Assembly (NCBI RefSeq): GCF_042186555.1 | Contig: NC_133335.1 | Span: 173,473,919-173,537,918, forward strand | Origin: Aquarana catesbeiana | Taxonomy: Eukaryota > Chordata > Amphibia > Anura > Ranidae | Length of the DNA: 64,000 bases | Reading direction: 5' to 3' | Shown here: piece after piece, positions 42,151 through 56,046 of the stretch | How positions within the stretch are numbered: position 1 is the first letter of the stretch | Layout of the letters: each line of letters opens with the position of its first letter | The notes under the pieces: generated by a model | Databases searched by the model: none | Told to the model about the DNA's origin: nothing | Seen by the model: the letters and a program-made list of their open reading frames with translations, nothing else | Translations under genes and position numbers: made by a program

Positions 42151-45100
42151 GTGAGTGAGCGCTCCCACCTCTACACATTATAGGGGGAGGGCTCACTGGG
42201 GAGCCAGCACTGCTGGACGGTGGGTGGACTCCCCCCTGTAATAGGCCTATATTGGATGGTTCCAGCACACACAGGTTACCTATGTCATAGTACTGGGGTA
42301 CACGTGGTACTCAGAGGAGGGATGTCCTGAATACAGCATCCTCCATGTGACTTCTACTTCTGTACATCAACTTCTTCTCAGGGTGTACACATCAAATAAC
42401 TTCCAGCCAATCCCGACATTTCTCTCCTACATATTAAAATCAGTTTTTTGTTTTTTTTTGCTGGAAAGTTCCGTAGAATCCCAAGCAGTATATATTTTCC
42501 AATGGCGGAGGCCCCCCGTAAAATAAAATGCCAATTGTCTCAATTTTATTTATTTTTGTAGTATTTTTGTGCATCTGTTTATCAAATGCTAATTTTCAGG
42601 GGAAAAAGAACACACTAAAATGCATTAGTGTACACAAACACAATTATATTACCCATTTTTTTAATAATCTAAAAGAAGATGTTGCACTGACTAAATAGAT
42701 ACCAAACATGTCAAGATTTAACAATTTGCATGCCTGTGAAATGGTGACACTATAGTACCTAAAATTCTACACGTTAAAATCCTTCTACTGGTTATCGGAG
42801 GTACGGCTCTAGAATGATTGCTTCCACGCTGACATTTGCGGCAATACCTCACTTGTGTGGTTCAATCACTGCTTACGTATGTGTGTCCTACATGCCCATT
42901 TGTACAGTAGGACAGAGGAGCTTTATTTTTTTTTTCTTTACAAACTTTTTTTTGAAAACCGACCCTTTTTTTTTTTTTTTTTTTAGTTTTTTTTTAGTTT
43001 TTTTTTTTTAGTTTTTCAATAATAACCAAGGGTACAAGATAAGCAGATTGGCAAAGGACAATAAGCGCCAGCATACAGGTCATAAAATAAGGAAAACAAG
43101 CATAGGATAGATGGTACCCAAGGCGGGATAAAACATACATTTTTATCAAGCTTTATAATGGCAGATCAAAAACAGTTCAGCTAGATCCCACCATTGGCGC
43201 AATGATACACAATCAGATGTCAGGAGGCATTGTCTGAAACCCAAAAGTTACAGGAGAGCAACAAAAAGGAAGGAGTGATACAGGGCATCCACCTACATGT
43301 CAGACGTTGCCATCCATACCCAGGGTAACCAGGGCAGGAAAACTTTATTATTTTATTTACATTTTTTTGTACTACCTTTATTGCTATCACAATGGATGAA
43401 CAATTTATATCATTGGCAGTGACAGGTACTCTTTATGGAGAGATCTGGGGTCTGTTGAACCCCAGATCTCTCCTGTGCCTTCAAAAGCATTGGTTTGAAC
43501 AGATGCTTGTCTAGCCGGAAATGGCTAATAAACAACCGGGAGTGGCGTAATCACATCTGGCTTTGTTCGTCACAGAGGAGGGGAAAGAAAGATGTTGCTT
43601 TTTCTCCTCTGTCTGCAGCCATCCTGGGCTCCATGATGGCACAGGAGAGATGACGGTGGGAGGGGGTGGCTCCTTCCGCACCCTGTAAAAGTGATCAGGC
43701 AGCTGTAGAGCCACTCACATCTCTTTTACAGGAAAGAGGATCGCTGGACCTAAAAAAAAAAAAAAAAAAATAAGATAAGTTTAAAGTGATTGTAAAGTCT
43801 CGTTTGTTATTTTTTATAGAGGAAAAAAAAAAAAAAATGTTATACTTACCTGCCCCGTTGCAGTGGATTTGCACAGAGTAGCCTGGATTCTCCTCTTCTA
43901 GGGTGCCTCTTCTGTGCTCTGCCCCTCCCTCCTGTTGAGTGCCCCCACAGCAAGCAGCTTGCTGTGGGGGCACTCAAGCCGAGATGCAGCTCTGTGTGTC
44001 CATTCAGACACGGAGCTGCGGATCCGCCCCGCCCTCTCTCCTGATTGGCTAACTGACTTTGACAATGGCACCACTGCTGTGTCTCAGCCATACGGGAGGG
44101 AGGGGCAAACATCGCAGGGCAGAGAGGGGGCTCAGGTAAGTATGAGGGGGGCTGCTGCACACGGAAGGCTCTTTATCTTAATGCATAGAATGCATTAAAA
44201 AAAAAACAAAAAAAACCCCTGACGTTATAACCCCTTTAAAGTGGACCTTCAGCTTCCCAAGGACGATCCTGCCTCTCCACCCGTCCTCCCTTCCTCTGCA
44301 GGAATAGGGCTTTCCCCTTCCTTTTTTTTTTTTTATAATGTAAATTTAAAGTCCGCTCTGCCTCCCCATGCATGTCACTTGCTTTAGGCGAATGATTTGC
44401 CCGTTGTGCCGCCCTGGATGTGCATGTCGCATATCCCAGGAGGCATAGCCTTTCATTAAAGGAAAGGAGGGGCCCACCCGCTGAACCCGGAACAGCTGGT
44501 GGCCTCTGAATGATGTCAGAAAGAACATGGTGTAGGACGGCGCAGGTGGCAGGACTTGAGAATCTCAGCAGGACAATGCTGAATCCACTGGATGGGTGAG
44601 TATCTGAAATGTGCAGATACCACCTTCAGGTAAGCGAGGCTAAAAAATAATAATAATGGTGAGGTCAGTCAGAGGTTATCCTTTGTCCCCTCTCCTGCTC
44701 TTCTTTTCTCCCTCCCAAATCTGTGTTCTCTATGCACAGCTTGTGTCGTTACTGTTGCTTTCTTCCCTCTTCAGCAACAGTAAAGCTTAAAGGTGTCAAC
44801 TGATAAGCCTCTAGTGGCTCTGATTTTAGGCATAGTGCCGAAACAGAGCAACTGAGCATGTGCAGAGCAGGGTGAGACAGTGTATTATGGGATAAACAGT
44901 ATAGACACTTATTTTTAATGTTTTACATAGCTACACCTGCAGAAGGGTTCAGCCTGAAGTGACCTATGACAACTTCATTTTCAGACTAAAGTTCCGTTTG
45001 AACATTTCTTTTGATTTGAATGAGAATCCTGTTAGCTTTCAACTGCTGTGTGTATTTTGGCCCATTGAGGAGATTCCCTCTCTTCTTCCTGTCCTATTTG

Positions 45101-47765
45101 AATCTCAAAAAGGGCAGGAAGTGAATAGTTTCTTTTTTGGCAGACAGCAGGAAAATCCTGACAGATCTTTTAAACCAGTGGTGGTCAACTTAATGGTTAT
45201 AGGGGGACTTTAATTGTGATATCCCTATGAGGGCCACACATATCGTTCAGTAAAAACATTTGGCAAACCGGCAGATTTTTAATGCAAGAGAGACAAGTGG
45301 TAATTCAGAATGGCTCTAACGTCACTTTTCTGGCAGTAGTCCCATTAAAGTGGTTGTAAAGTCACTACAGAGAAATCCTGTAATCCCCTCTCCTACAGGA
45401 AGATATAATGTGCAGTATCTTCTTCTCTTTTTTTTTTTTTTTTTATGATTTCACAAAATACCTTTTACAGTGCCGCTGGGTGCTCACGTGACCTGCCAGC
45501 GCTCTCCTTCCCTGATCCGAGCACTACAGCAGGTGGGGCTGAAATTCGTTGACGTCAGTGAGGAGAGCGGCGGGAGGTCACTTGAGCACCCAGCGGTGCT
45601 TTAAAATGGGGTATTTCTCAGTAGTAATTTTACAGCTATGGAGGCAGCGAGGAGATGGATCACACACAGGCTACTGAGCTGACAGGGAGGGAGGGATGAC
45701 AGAGGCACATGACCTGACCATGGTAATTGGGGATCAGCAGCCATAATTACTGTGTGGGACACAGGAACAGGTAGGATTAACCAGGTCTATTAGAATGTAG
45801 AGAGGGACAAATTACACAGCACAAGCACCATGCTCTGTATTCTGCTTTAAAGGATCAGGATCTCCTCCCCCTTTTTTTTGTTTTTCAAGCCAGAAGCCAT
45901 GTGGGGGGCACGGCAAACGTGTAGAAGAATGTGTTTTGGTCAGATAAGACCAAAATTTAACTTTTTGGCCTAAAAGCAAAACACTATGTGTGGTGGAAGA
46001 CTGCACATCACCCTGAACACACCATCCCCACTGTGAAACATAGTGGTGGCAGCATCATGTTGTGGGGTTGCTTTTCTTCAACAGGGACAAGAAAGCTGGT
46101 CAGAGTTGATGGGAAATGGATGAAGCCAAATACAGGGCTATCCTAGAAGAAAACCTGTTAGTCTGCAAAAAACTTGAGACTGGGGCGGAGGTTCACCTTC
46201 CAGCAGGACAACAACCCTAAACATACAGCCAGAGCTACAATGAAATGGTTTAGATCAAAGCATATTCAGGTGTAAGAATGGCCCAGTCAATGTCCAGACC
46301 TAAATCCAATTGAGAATCTGTGGCAAGACTTGAAAATTGCTGTTTACAGAAGCTCTCAATCCAATCTGACAGAGCTTGAGCTATTTTGCAAAGAAGAATG
46401 GGTAAAAATTTGATTCTAGATGTGCAAAGCTGGTAGAGACATCCCCAAGAAGACTTGCAGCTGTAATTGCAGTGAAAGGTGGTTCTACAAAGTATTGACT
46501 CAGGGGGGCTGAATACAAATGCACGCCACACTTTTCACATATTTATTTGTAAAAAATCTTGAAAACCATTTATCATTTTCCTTCCTCTTTGTGTTGGTCT
46601 ATCTATACACCAATAAAATACATTTACGTTTTTGGTTGTAACATGACAAAATGTAGAACATTTCAAGGGGTATGAATACTTTTTCAAGGCACTGTAGCTT
46701 TGAACCTGGAGATTACTCAGCTGAAAGCTAAATGTTAACAAGGTGGGCATACAGTGACATCATTACCCAAATATGGACATTGACTTGTCACTGGGTGGGC
46801 AGGCGGCCCTGTCTGAGTAAATGAGACTAGCTCTTCATCAGGTCGACCTCACTTTTGACTGGCAGTTCATAGCAGTGGGCGGATCTGAATGCTACTATTG
46901 TACTGAATAGCAGCTATGAATCCACCCACTGCCTGTGCTGTCATTGCAGGATTCTACCTCATGGGGAGCTCTTAGTTCCCCCATCAGGCTACTCGCCCAC
47001 TCCTAAGCGTCTTGTCAGTGTGATGGGCGCAGTAGCCATGGAGGGAAGGCAGAAGTGTAGTAGGGAAGGAGAGTCCCTAGAGCAGACATGGACAGATTCA
47101 TGGATGTGTCTGACAGGTACATGAATTGGACACAAGCACTGACCCTTTCAGTGCTGCGCCCTAGCAGAATTCTAAAGGATGTCTACGACATCCATTATGA
47201 ACCCCCCCCCCCCTCCTCAATGATGTCTCTCCTGTGGTAAAGTTCCTTACTTGCCTGTGCGCCATGTACAAACATACAACTCCATGTACAAATTTCTTCA
47301 ATGCCGAGGTTAACCACTTCAGCCCCGGACCATTTGGCTGCCCAAAAACTAGAGCACTTTTTGCGATTCGGCACTGCGTCGCTTTAACTGACAATTGCGT
47401 GGTCGTGCGATGTAGCTCTCAAACAAAATTTACATCCTTTTTTCCCCACAAATAGAACTTTCTTTTGGTGGTATTTTATTTTTTGCGCTATAAACAAAAA
47501 AATAGCAACAATTTTGAAAAAAACACATTCTTTTTTACTTTTTGCTATAATAGCCCCCAAAAATATAAAAAAAACTTTTTTTTTTTTTTTTTCTCAGTTT
47601 AGGCCGATACGAATTCTTCTACATATTTTTGGTAAAAAAAAAATCACAAGAAGCGTTTATTGGTTTGCGCAAAAGTTATAGCGTTTACAAAATAGGGGAT
47701 AGTTTTATGGCTTTTTTTTTTAATAAATTTTTTTTTTTTACTAGCTAGTAATGGCGGCGATCAGC

Positions 47766-47803
<38 letters not shown>

Positions 47804-50800
47804 CTGTGACATTATGACAGACTAATCGGACACTTTTGCAATTTTGGGACCATTCACATTTATATAGTGATCAGTGAGATTTAAAAATGCATTGATTACT
47901 GTGTAAATGTGAAGGGGTTAAGTGTGTCCTAGGGAGTAATTCTAACTGGGGGGGCCGTGGCTATGTGTGGCACGACACTGATCACCACTCCCGATTTATG
48001 GAGAAATGCTTGTTTACATCAGCATTTCCAATTTCTTCCTCTCCGTGAGACGTGGGGCCCACGATCACACTCACAGAGGTCGCGCCTGCAAACCACTTCT
48101 TAACCACTTCCCGACCGCCGCACGACTATGTACGTCCTAAGTTTGAACGGGGATATCGTTGTTATGGCAGCAGCTAGCTGCCATAACCCCGGTATCCCCG
48201 TTTTCGTGCGGCGGCCGGCTTTCAGATAAAAGTGGTCCCTGCGGCGGATTCGCCGCGAGATCACTTTTATCAGTGGCGGGAGAGGGGCCCACCCCCCCCT
48301 CCCACCGCGATCCGGTGCCCTCCGCCGCTTACCGGAGCCGTCGGTAGCGGCGGAGGCGATCGCGTCCTGTGCCATGGTGTGTCTGGAGACGAGTGAGGCC
48401 AAGATGGCGCTCACTCGTTTCCATGACACTGCTGGGCGGAAGCGACGTCAAAACGTCACTTCCGTCCACGCCTCTTAAAGGCATATTTTTTTCAAATGTC
48501 ATTTTTCTAAATGACTTTTTTTTTTTTTTTTTTTTTATTGCATTTTAGTGTAAATATGAGATCTGAGGTCTTTTTGACCCCAGATGTCATATTTAAGAGG
48601 TCCTGTCATGCTTTTTTCTATTACAAGGGATGTTTACATTCCTTGTAATAGGAATAAAAGTGACACAATTTTTTTTTTTTTTTTTAAACCGTGTAAAAAT
48701 AAATAAAATATTGTAAAATAAATAATAAAAATAAAAAAAATTTTTTTTAAAACCCCCCTGTCCCGACGAGCTCGCGCGCAGAAGCGAACGCATACGCGAG
48801 TAGCGCCCGCATATGAAAACGGTGGTCAAACCACACATGTGAGGTATCGCCGCGACCGGTAGAGTGAGAGCAATAATTCTAGCCCTAGACCTCCTCTGTA
48901 GCGCAAAATATGCAACCTGTAGAATTTTTTAAACGTCGCCTATGGAGATTTTTGAGGGTAAAAGTTTGACGCCATTCCACGAGCGGGCGCAATTTTCAAG
49001 CATGACATGTTGGGTATCAATTTACTTGGCGTAACATTATATTTCACAATATAAAAAAAAATTGGGATAACTTTACTGTTTTATTTTTTTATTCAAAAAA
49101 GTGAATTTTTTCCAAAAAAAGTGCGCTTATAAGACCGCTGCGCAAATACGGTGCAAAAAAAAGTATTGCAATGACCGCCATTGTATTCTCTAGGGTGTTA
49201 GAAGAAAAACCATTTATAATGTTTGGGGGTTCTAAGTAATTTTCTAGCAGAAAAACCTGTTTTAAACGTGTAAACACCTAAAATCCAAAACGAGGCTGGT
49301 CCTTAACTGGTTAAAGGGCAACGTACAGGTACATTAATCTGCCTGTACGTGCTCTTCTGCCGACCTATATATCGGCGTTAGCCGGTCGGCAAGCAATTAA
49401 TGAATCCTGGCACGTACACAGAACTGACATCCTCTTAGACCTCATGTACACTGCTGCTGGTAAACGGACGTTTAGGAGCAGTTGGGCATTTTTTTTTTTA
49501 ACTGTTCCTGAACTCTCCTCTGTTATCTTACCTGTCCATGTACACAGGGTCATTTACAGTCGTTTCTAAGCAGTTGAGTTTAGAGGCCTTTTTTTGGAAC
49601 GCAAAAAAAGGTTCAGAAGCTGATTTTAGAGGCATTTCAAGCGCCAAGTGCTTCTAAACAAGGTCATTTGCATTTATCTGCGTTTCATTTACAGGCATTT
49701 TTTCATTTTTGGCTATTTTAAAGTTTAAAAAAAAAGTTTTTAAACGCAATGCACCATGTAAACGCGGCAAAATGAACGTTTTAAACGTGGATTACTATCT
49801 GTCAAGTTAAATCATTCAGGAGAGGTTTAAAAACATCCCGTGTACATGAAGCCTTAGCCAGGCCAATGAACACGACTGATGATCGGTACCTGGAAGCCAA
49901 TCTAGCTGAAGATGGCAGCATCCATCGGACACTGCAGTGCGACAAAGAAGGTGAGTAAAGCTCCTCTTTAAAGGCTGATAATATAATGCAGGAGACTGGA
50001 GAATTGTTATGAGTAGGGATGAGCCAGATGTTCGACTCGAACATTGGGTGTTCGCCGAACAGCGAATATTATGTGGTGTTCGCGGCAAGCCGCGGAACGC
50101 CTTTAAAATCTATGGGACACTAACATGGAAAACCAAAAGTGCTATTTTCAAAGGTTAATATGCAAGTTATTGTCATAAAAAGTGTTTGGGGACCCGGGTC
50201 CTGCCCCAGGGGACATGGATCAATGCAAAAAAAAAAGTTTTACAAACGGCTGTTTTTTCGGAAGCAGTGATTTTAATAATGCATAAAGTTAAACAATAAA
50301 AAATGAAATATTTCTTTAAATATTGTGCCTGGGGGTGTCTATAGTATGCCTGTAAAGTGGCGCAGTTTTCCCGTGTTTAGAACAGTCTGACAGCAAAATG
50401 ACATTTCTAAAGGAAAAAAAGTCATTCAAAACTGATCGCAGCTGTAATGAATTGTCGGGTCTCAGCAATATAGATAAAACTCATTGAAAAAAAAAAAACG
50501 GCATGGGTTCCCCAACCCTGAACCCCTTTTTTTTTTTTTTTGCGTTGGGGGTCCCCCCAAAATCCATACCAGGCCCTTCAGGTCTGGTATAGATATCAAG
50601 GGGAACCCTGCACCAAAAAAAATGGCATAGGGGTCCTCCCAAACCCTTATCTGAGTACGCAACCTGGCAGGCCGCAGGAAAATTGGGGGGGGGGGGGGTG
50701 AGAAAGGCTCCCCCCTCCTTCTGAACCGTACCCCATGTTGATGAGGACAAGAGCCTCATCCCCACAACCCCTTGCCTGGTGGTTGTGGGAGTCTGCAGGC

Positions 50801-53800
50801 GGGGGGCTTATCGCAATCTGGAAGCCCCCTTTAACAAGGGGACCCCCAGATCCCGGCCCCCCCCCCCCCATGTGAATTGGTAACGGGCCAAAAGGTAAAA
50901 AGACAGGAGACACTTTGGGACAAGTCCTTTATTAAAAAAATAAAAATGTCCTGCGATGTAAATCCATCTCTTACCACCCGATGGACTGAAAAAAAAAAAA
51001 AGAAAAGCAACAGCTCCACCTCCATGGGAGGCTCCCGAGTGACACTTCTTCTTGGTGACAGCTGTTATATAGCTGAGGACAGGGCCACCTGGTAATGTAA
51101 ATGGGCGACCCCGCCTTCCTCTGATGTCACGTGGGGTCAGAGGGGGCGGGGTCGCCCGTTTGCATCACTTGGTGGCCCCGCCCTCAGCTATATAACAGCT
51201 GTCACTGAGAATAAGCGTGGGGGGGGGGCAGGGATCTGGGGCTCCCCTTATTAAAGGAGGCTTCCAAATTCCAATGAGCCACCCACAGACCCCCACAACC
51301 ACCAAGCAAGGGTTGTGGAGATGAGGCCCTTGTCCCCATCAACATAGTCTCTTCAAAAGTGAAGAGGTTACTCGCCATACAAAAGTTTTCGTACGGCAGA
51401 ATACCACGTCAGAAGTGACGTAATGTGTTGAATAGTTTTGTATGTGTTCTTTCGTTTCTGAGCATGCGTAGTCTTGGTCTTACTATTTTTTTTGGACGAA
51501 AACCATATTAATGAAATGAAAATCGGACGTTGTGTTCACGTATGTCTAAAATGTTATAGTCTGCACATCCAGCGTAATCGGCTGCCGAAAGTACCATACG
51601 AATGATCCGAAAATCGGCAGATCGTTCGGATGAAATTTTACTTCTGATTTGCGTATCGTGTGTACGGGCCTTTTAATGATCAGCACTGTTATTATTAGAA
51701 GATGCTCAGTACAACATTTCATATCATCAGGGAATTCTTTGTTTAACCACTTCAGCCCCTGAGGATTTACCCCCTTCCTGACCAGAGCACTTTTTGCGAT
51801 TCGGCACTGCGTCGCTTTACCTGACAATTGCGCGGTTGTGCGACACTGTACCCAAACAAGATTGACGTCCTTTTTTTTTTTTTTCCTCACAAATAGAGCT
51901 TTCTTTTGGTGTTATTTGATCACCTCTGCGATTTTTATTTTTTGCGCTATAAACAAAAAAAGAGTGACAATTTTTTGAAAAAAACACAATATTTTTTACT
52001 TTTTGCTATAATAAATATCCCCCAAAAATTTATAAAAAAAAACAATTTTTTTTCCTCCGTTTAGGCAGATTATGTATTCTTCTTCTACATGTTTTTGGTA
52101 AAAAAAAATTGCAATAAGCGTATATTGATTGGTTTGCGCAAAATTTATGGCGTCTACAAAATAGGGGATGGTTTTATGACATTTTTATTTTTAATTTTTT
52201 TTTTTTTTATTAGTAATGGCGGTGATCTGCGATTTTTATCAGGACTGCGACATTATGGCGGACAGATCGGACACTTTTGGGACCAGTGACATTTATACAG
52301 CGATCAGTGCTATAAAAATGCATTGATTACTGTGTAAATGGCAGTGAAGGGGTTAAGTGTGTCCTAGGGAGTGATTCTAACTGTGAAGGGGGAGGAGCTT
52401 CAACACACAGGACAGTGATCACTGCTCTCAATGACAGAGAACAGTGATCTCTGTCCTGTCACTAGGCAGAACAGGGAAATGCGCTGGTCCTAAAGAGCTG
52501 CGGGCAAGAGTTTTTAGGCGAGCCCGCGGCTACGGGCTAGTCCGCGAGGCCGGATGCCGCGGACTAGGCCGAAGCCACGGCCTCGCCTAAAAACTCCTGC
52601 CCGCAGCTCCTCAGGACTGGCGCGGTGTCCAAAAAAAAAAAAAATTTGAATCGTGAATTGAGTTTTTTTTTCTCTTGGAAAATCTCCCTGCCCTAGGTGT
52701 AAACATGACTGTAAGCTAACAATTTTATTTAGTGACAGGGGCTTTGGTGTTCAGAGAGCTTTAAAAAAGCGTGTCCGAAGCCATGTTTTGAAGCAAGTGT
52801 AAACGAGCCCTTAGGCCCCTTTCACACGGGACGGATCCGTGTTGATCCGCCCCGTGTTTATCCGCTGCTCAGCGGGGATCGCTCCGCTTTCCCCAGCTGA
52901 GCAGGCAGATGACAGGGCGGGACCCGCACACTGTGCAGGGACCGCCCTGTCAGATCTCCGCTCTCCCCTATGGGGGATCGGAGGAACACGGACCGTCTGT
53001 CCGTGTTCCTCCGATCCGCTCTGCAGACGGATAGAAAAATAGGATTTTCTTCCGTCCGCAGAATCGGACGAGAGCGGAGGCGGACAACATCGGGTGTCAG
53101 CGGATGTACATCCGCTGACACCCGCTATCCCATAGGGATGCATGTATGTCCGTATTTCATCCGAAAACGGATGGATGAAATACGGACATACGGTCCGCAT
53201 GTGTGAAAGGGGCCTTAGGGCTCATTTATATTGGCGGCAGCTCTTTTTTTTTTTTTTTCCCATCTGAAAAGCATTCAGTGGTGGATCACTTTTTAGAGCG
53301 GGTTTGACAGGCAGCTGGGAGGCAACATGTCATCTTCTCACTTTTACCCTTGAAAAGCCCTCACAGGGCAATTAGAACACAGCGCTGTTTATTCGAATGG
53401 GTTGCATTTGGTGTAGGTACTGCCAACCAAACATGACAGCGGGTATAATTTTTGCCACAGCTGTGAAGTTCTGCAGCCATGTGTACACCCCCCTCCAATC
53501 ACTGTTAGGGGGAGGTCGGGGGATAGTAAAACCACCTATTTTTTAATCTGTGATATTATATAATAGGTCCGTGTAATTGCTTTTACGCTTTACATAGCAT
53601 GTTTCAGCAGTTTAAATTGTGCCTTTTGGTCTTTTCAGATAATGAATCAGATTTTGCTGGGATTTCCAGGTGGGAGAGCAATGACACTTCCAAGGGGTAA
53701 TAATGTCTAGCAGCTAGCCAGCAATCATGCTTTGCTTTGACAACTCCAAACTGATGAACTATGAAATTGGGTTGCAGTGTCTTTATTACACAATATTTTT

Positions 53801-56011
53801 TAAAGAAGTCCACATCACCGTTGTGTAGAAAAAATTTCAATTCGGCCATTCATCCAGGAAGTCCTCCATTCTTTTTGTTACCCTGTCACCCTTCATGACA
53901 TTCAAATCACCCTGGGTTTAAAATGGGACTATGGGAAAAACTTTTCTTTTTTTTTTTTTCTCCACCTGTGTTCCATTGCAGATATTTCCCTTCACGTCTT
54001 GTCACATAGCCAAACAGGAAGTGAGAGAAAATTCCTGCTGAGGAAATTCCTTGGTCACCAGAACTAGTGTCCCCATTGGAAGATTTCCCCCCTATTATTT
54101 TTCTAGGGACAACCCAAAATTTTGGGATTTTCTTTTTACTTTCAATGATAATGGTAAACAGGACAAATAGAGAGGGTGACTCTCCCTTACAGGGACACAG
54201 ACGGCAATAAAAACTGACAAGCATTTTAATCCCTCTCCACTCCAAATAGTAAAAGTTTTACCCTTAGTTATACTTTAAAGTGATTGTAAACCCTTACAGA
54301 CCACTTTTACCTACAGGTAAGCCTAGATTAAGGCTTACCTGTAGGTGCAAGAAATATCTCCTAAACCTACATGGTTTGGGAGATATTTCCAAAAGACAGT
54401 CACCGATGTCTACGGCGCATGCGCCGTAGACAACGGCGCGCAGGCGCACTGAGCGTGCTGTTAGTGGTGGCACCAGTGCGCATGCGCGGGAGTGACGTCA
54501 CCGCAGCTCTGACCAATCACAGCGCTGGAGCTGTGATACCCGGAAAGAAGATGGACGCTTTGTAGGAGAAGGGACAGCGGTGACATCACAGGCTCCCTTG
54601 TCAGGTAAGTGACACATAATGGGTTATTATGCGATGCATAGTAGCCCATTATGCTTTACCTTTGCAGGGAAACAAAGAAGACGTAAACTCATCAGGGTTT
54701 ACTTCCTCTTTAATTCTCCGTGTCTGTTCTTAATTTGGAATGTATGGACACTGCACAGTAGCATTTTACTCTTGGTATGGATTCTGGATTCAACCACCCT
54801 CCACTCCCCCAACTTCCCTGCTTATTGAGCTGACAGGCTGCTCTGCAACTGTAAGCAAAATGCTTGGCTTGCAGCATGTTTGTTCCATTAAAGATTCCCA
54901 TTTGGCAAAAAAAACATTCACGGGGTGGTAGGCTCAGCCCCCCTCTGAAAGGTACAGATCGCTTTTCTGGAACAGGCTAAATTCACACTTGGTTTATCTG
55001 TTCTTGTGCTGTATGTATGGATACTCCACAGTAACATTTTGCTTGTGCTGGGTGCAGTTCTCAGTATATGTTCTAATGCAATCTTATTTTATTGAGATAG
55101 AAAAATTGTACAGTAGACCTATATGTCCTTCAATATCACATAAACAGAAATATACATCCTTGCAACACTGGTGTCATACCGCCTCATGGTTTAGATAATT
55201 TGTGAGCTTTGATTGATTTAGTGTGGTATATATGCCTGTATACCTACAGCGTCTAACCTGGCTTATTAAGGGTAGGTGAGCACCACTATCTACTCATTAC
55301 AGGTAGGCTAGGGCTTTTGTTGCTGTGCTGAATGCGTTTTCTCTGAGGGGGAAGCTCTCTGTGTGTGCCACCATTCCGGTCTGATGAGACTAGAGATTGT
55401 GATTTAGGTGATCGTGTAATACTGCAACATTTAAAGGGAAAGGAGAGAGAGAGTGGGGATAGAGGGGTCAAGGCAGTAAGGAATGTAGAAATTAAGAGAG
55501 ACATTCCACTCTGGCTACACAGGTGCGTCACAGTCCTCTGGCCCATGGAATAAATTCTGAGGAGTATCGAAACATAGACCACGAGGTCCAGGTCTTGGAG
55601 AATTGCTCCTCTTTACCTGTTTCCTGCGACAACATTCGTTCCAATCTATTGATTTGGTCCACTTCAATTGCCCAATCCCCCAGAGAAGGCATGCTCGTCC
55701 ACTTCCAATGTCTGGGCAGAACCGTTCTAGCAGCCGCCAGAAAGTGAAGCAAAACGTCTTTTTTGACCGATTTAAGCGGTCCGGGGAGCAAAGATAGCAG
55801 AACTACCTCAGGAGAGGGTGTGATTGAGGTCACCATGAGTCGGTACTCGTGCAAATGCTCTGATGTTTAATGCCATACTTGTTGTTGTATCGAGCCAGGC
55901 ATCCTCATTGAGGCAGGGGGGCTGGGCAGCTTCACAGGTGATTGGTGTGGGGGCAGTTACAAGCACCCATTCCCCCTGTATAGCCTTTCTATAAAGCAAC
56001 TGACAGCCGCT

Positions 56012-56046
<35 letters not shown>

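Noticed and set aside
52811..53206. Long overlapping frames on both strands
   Set aside because: They coincide with a palindromic MITE lacking stops because of its GC composition.
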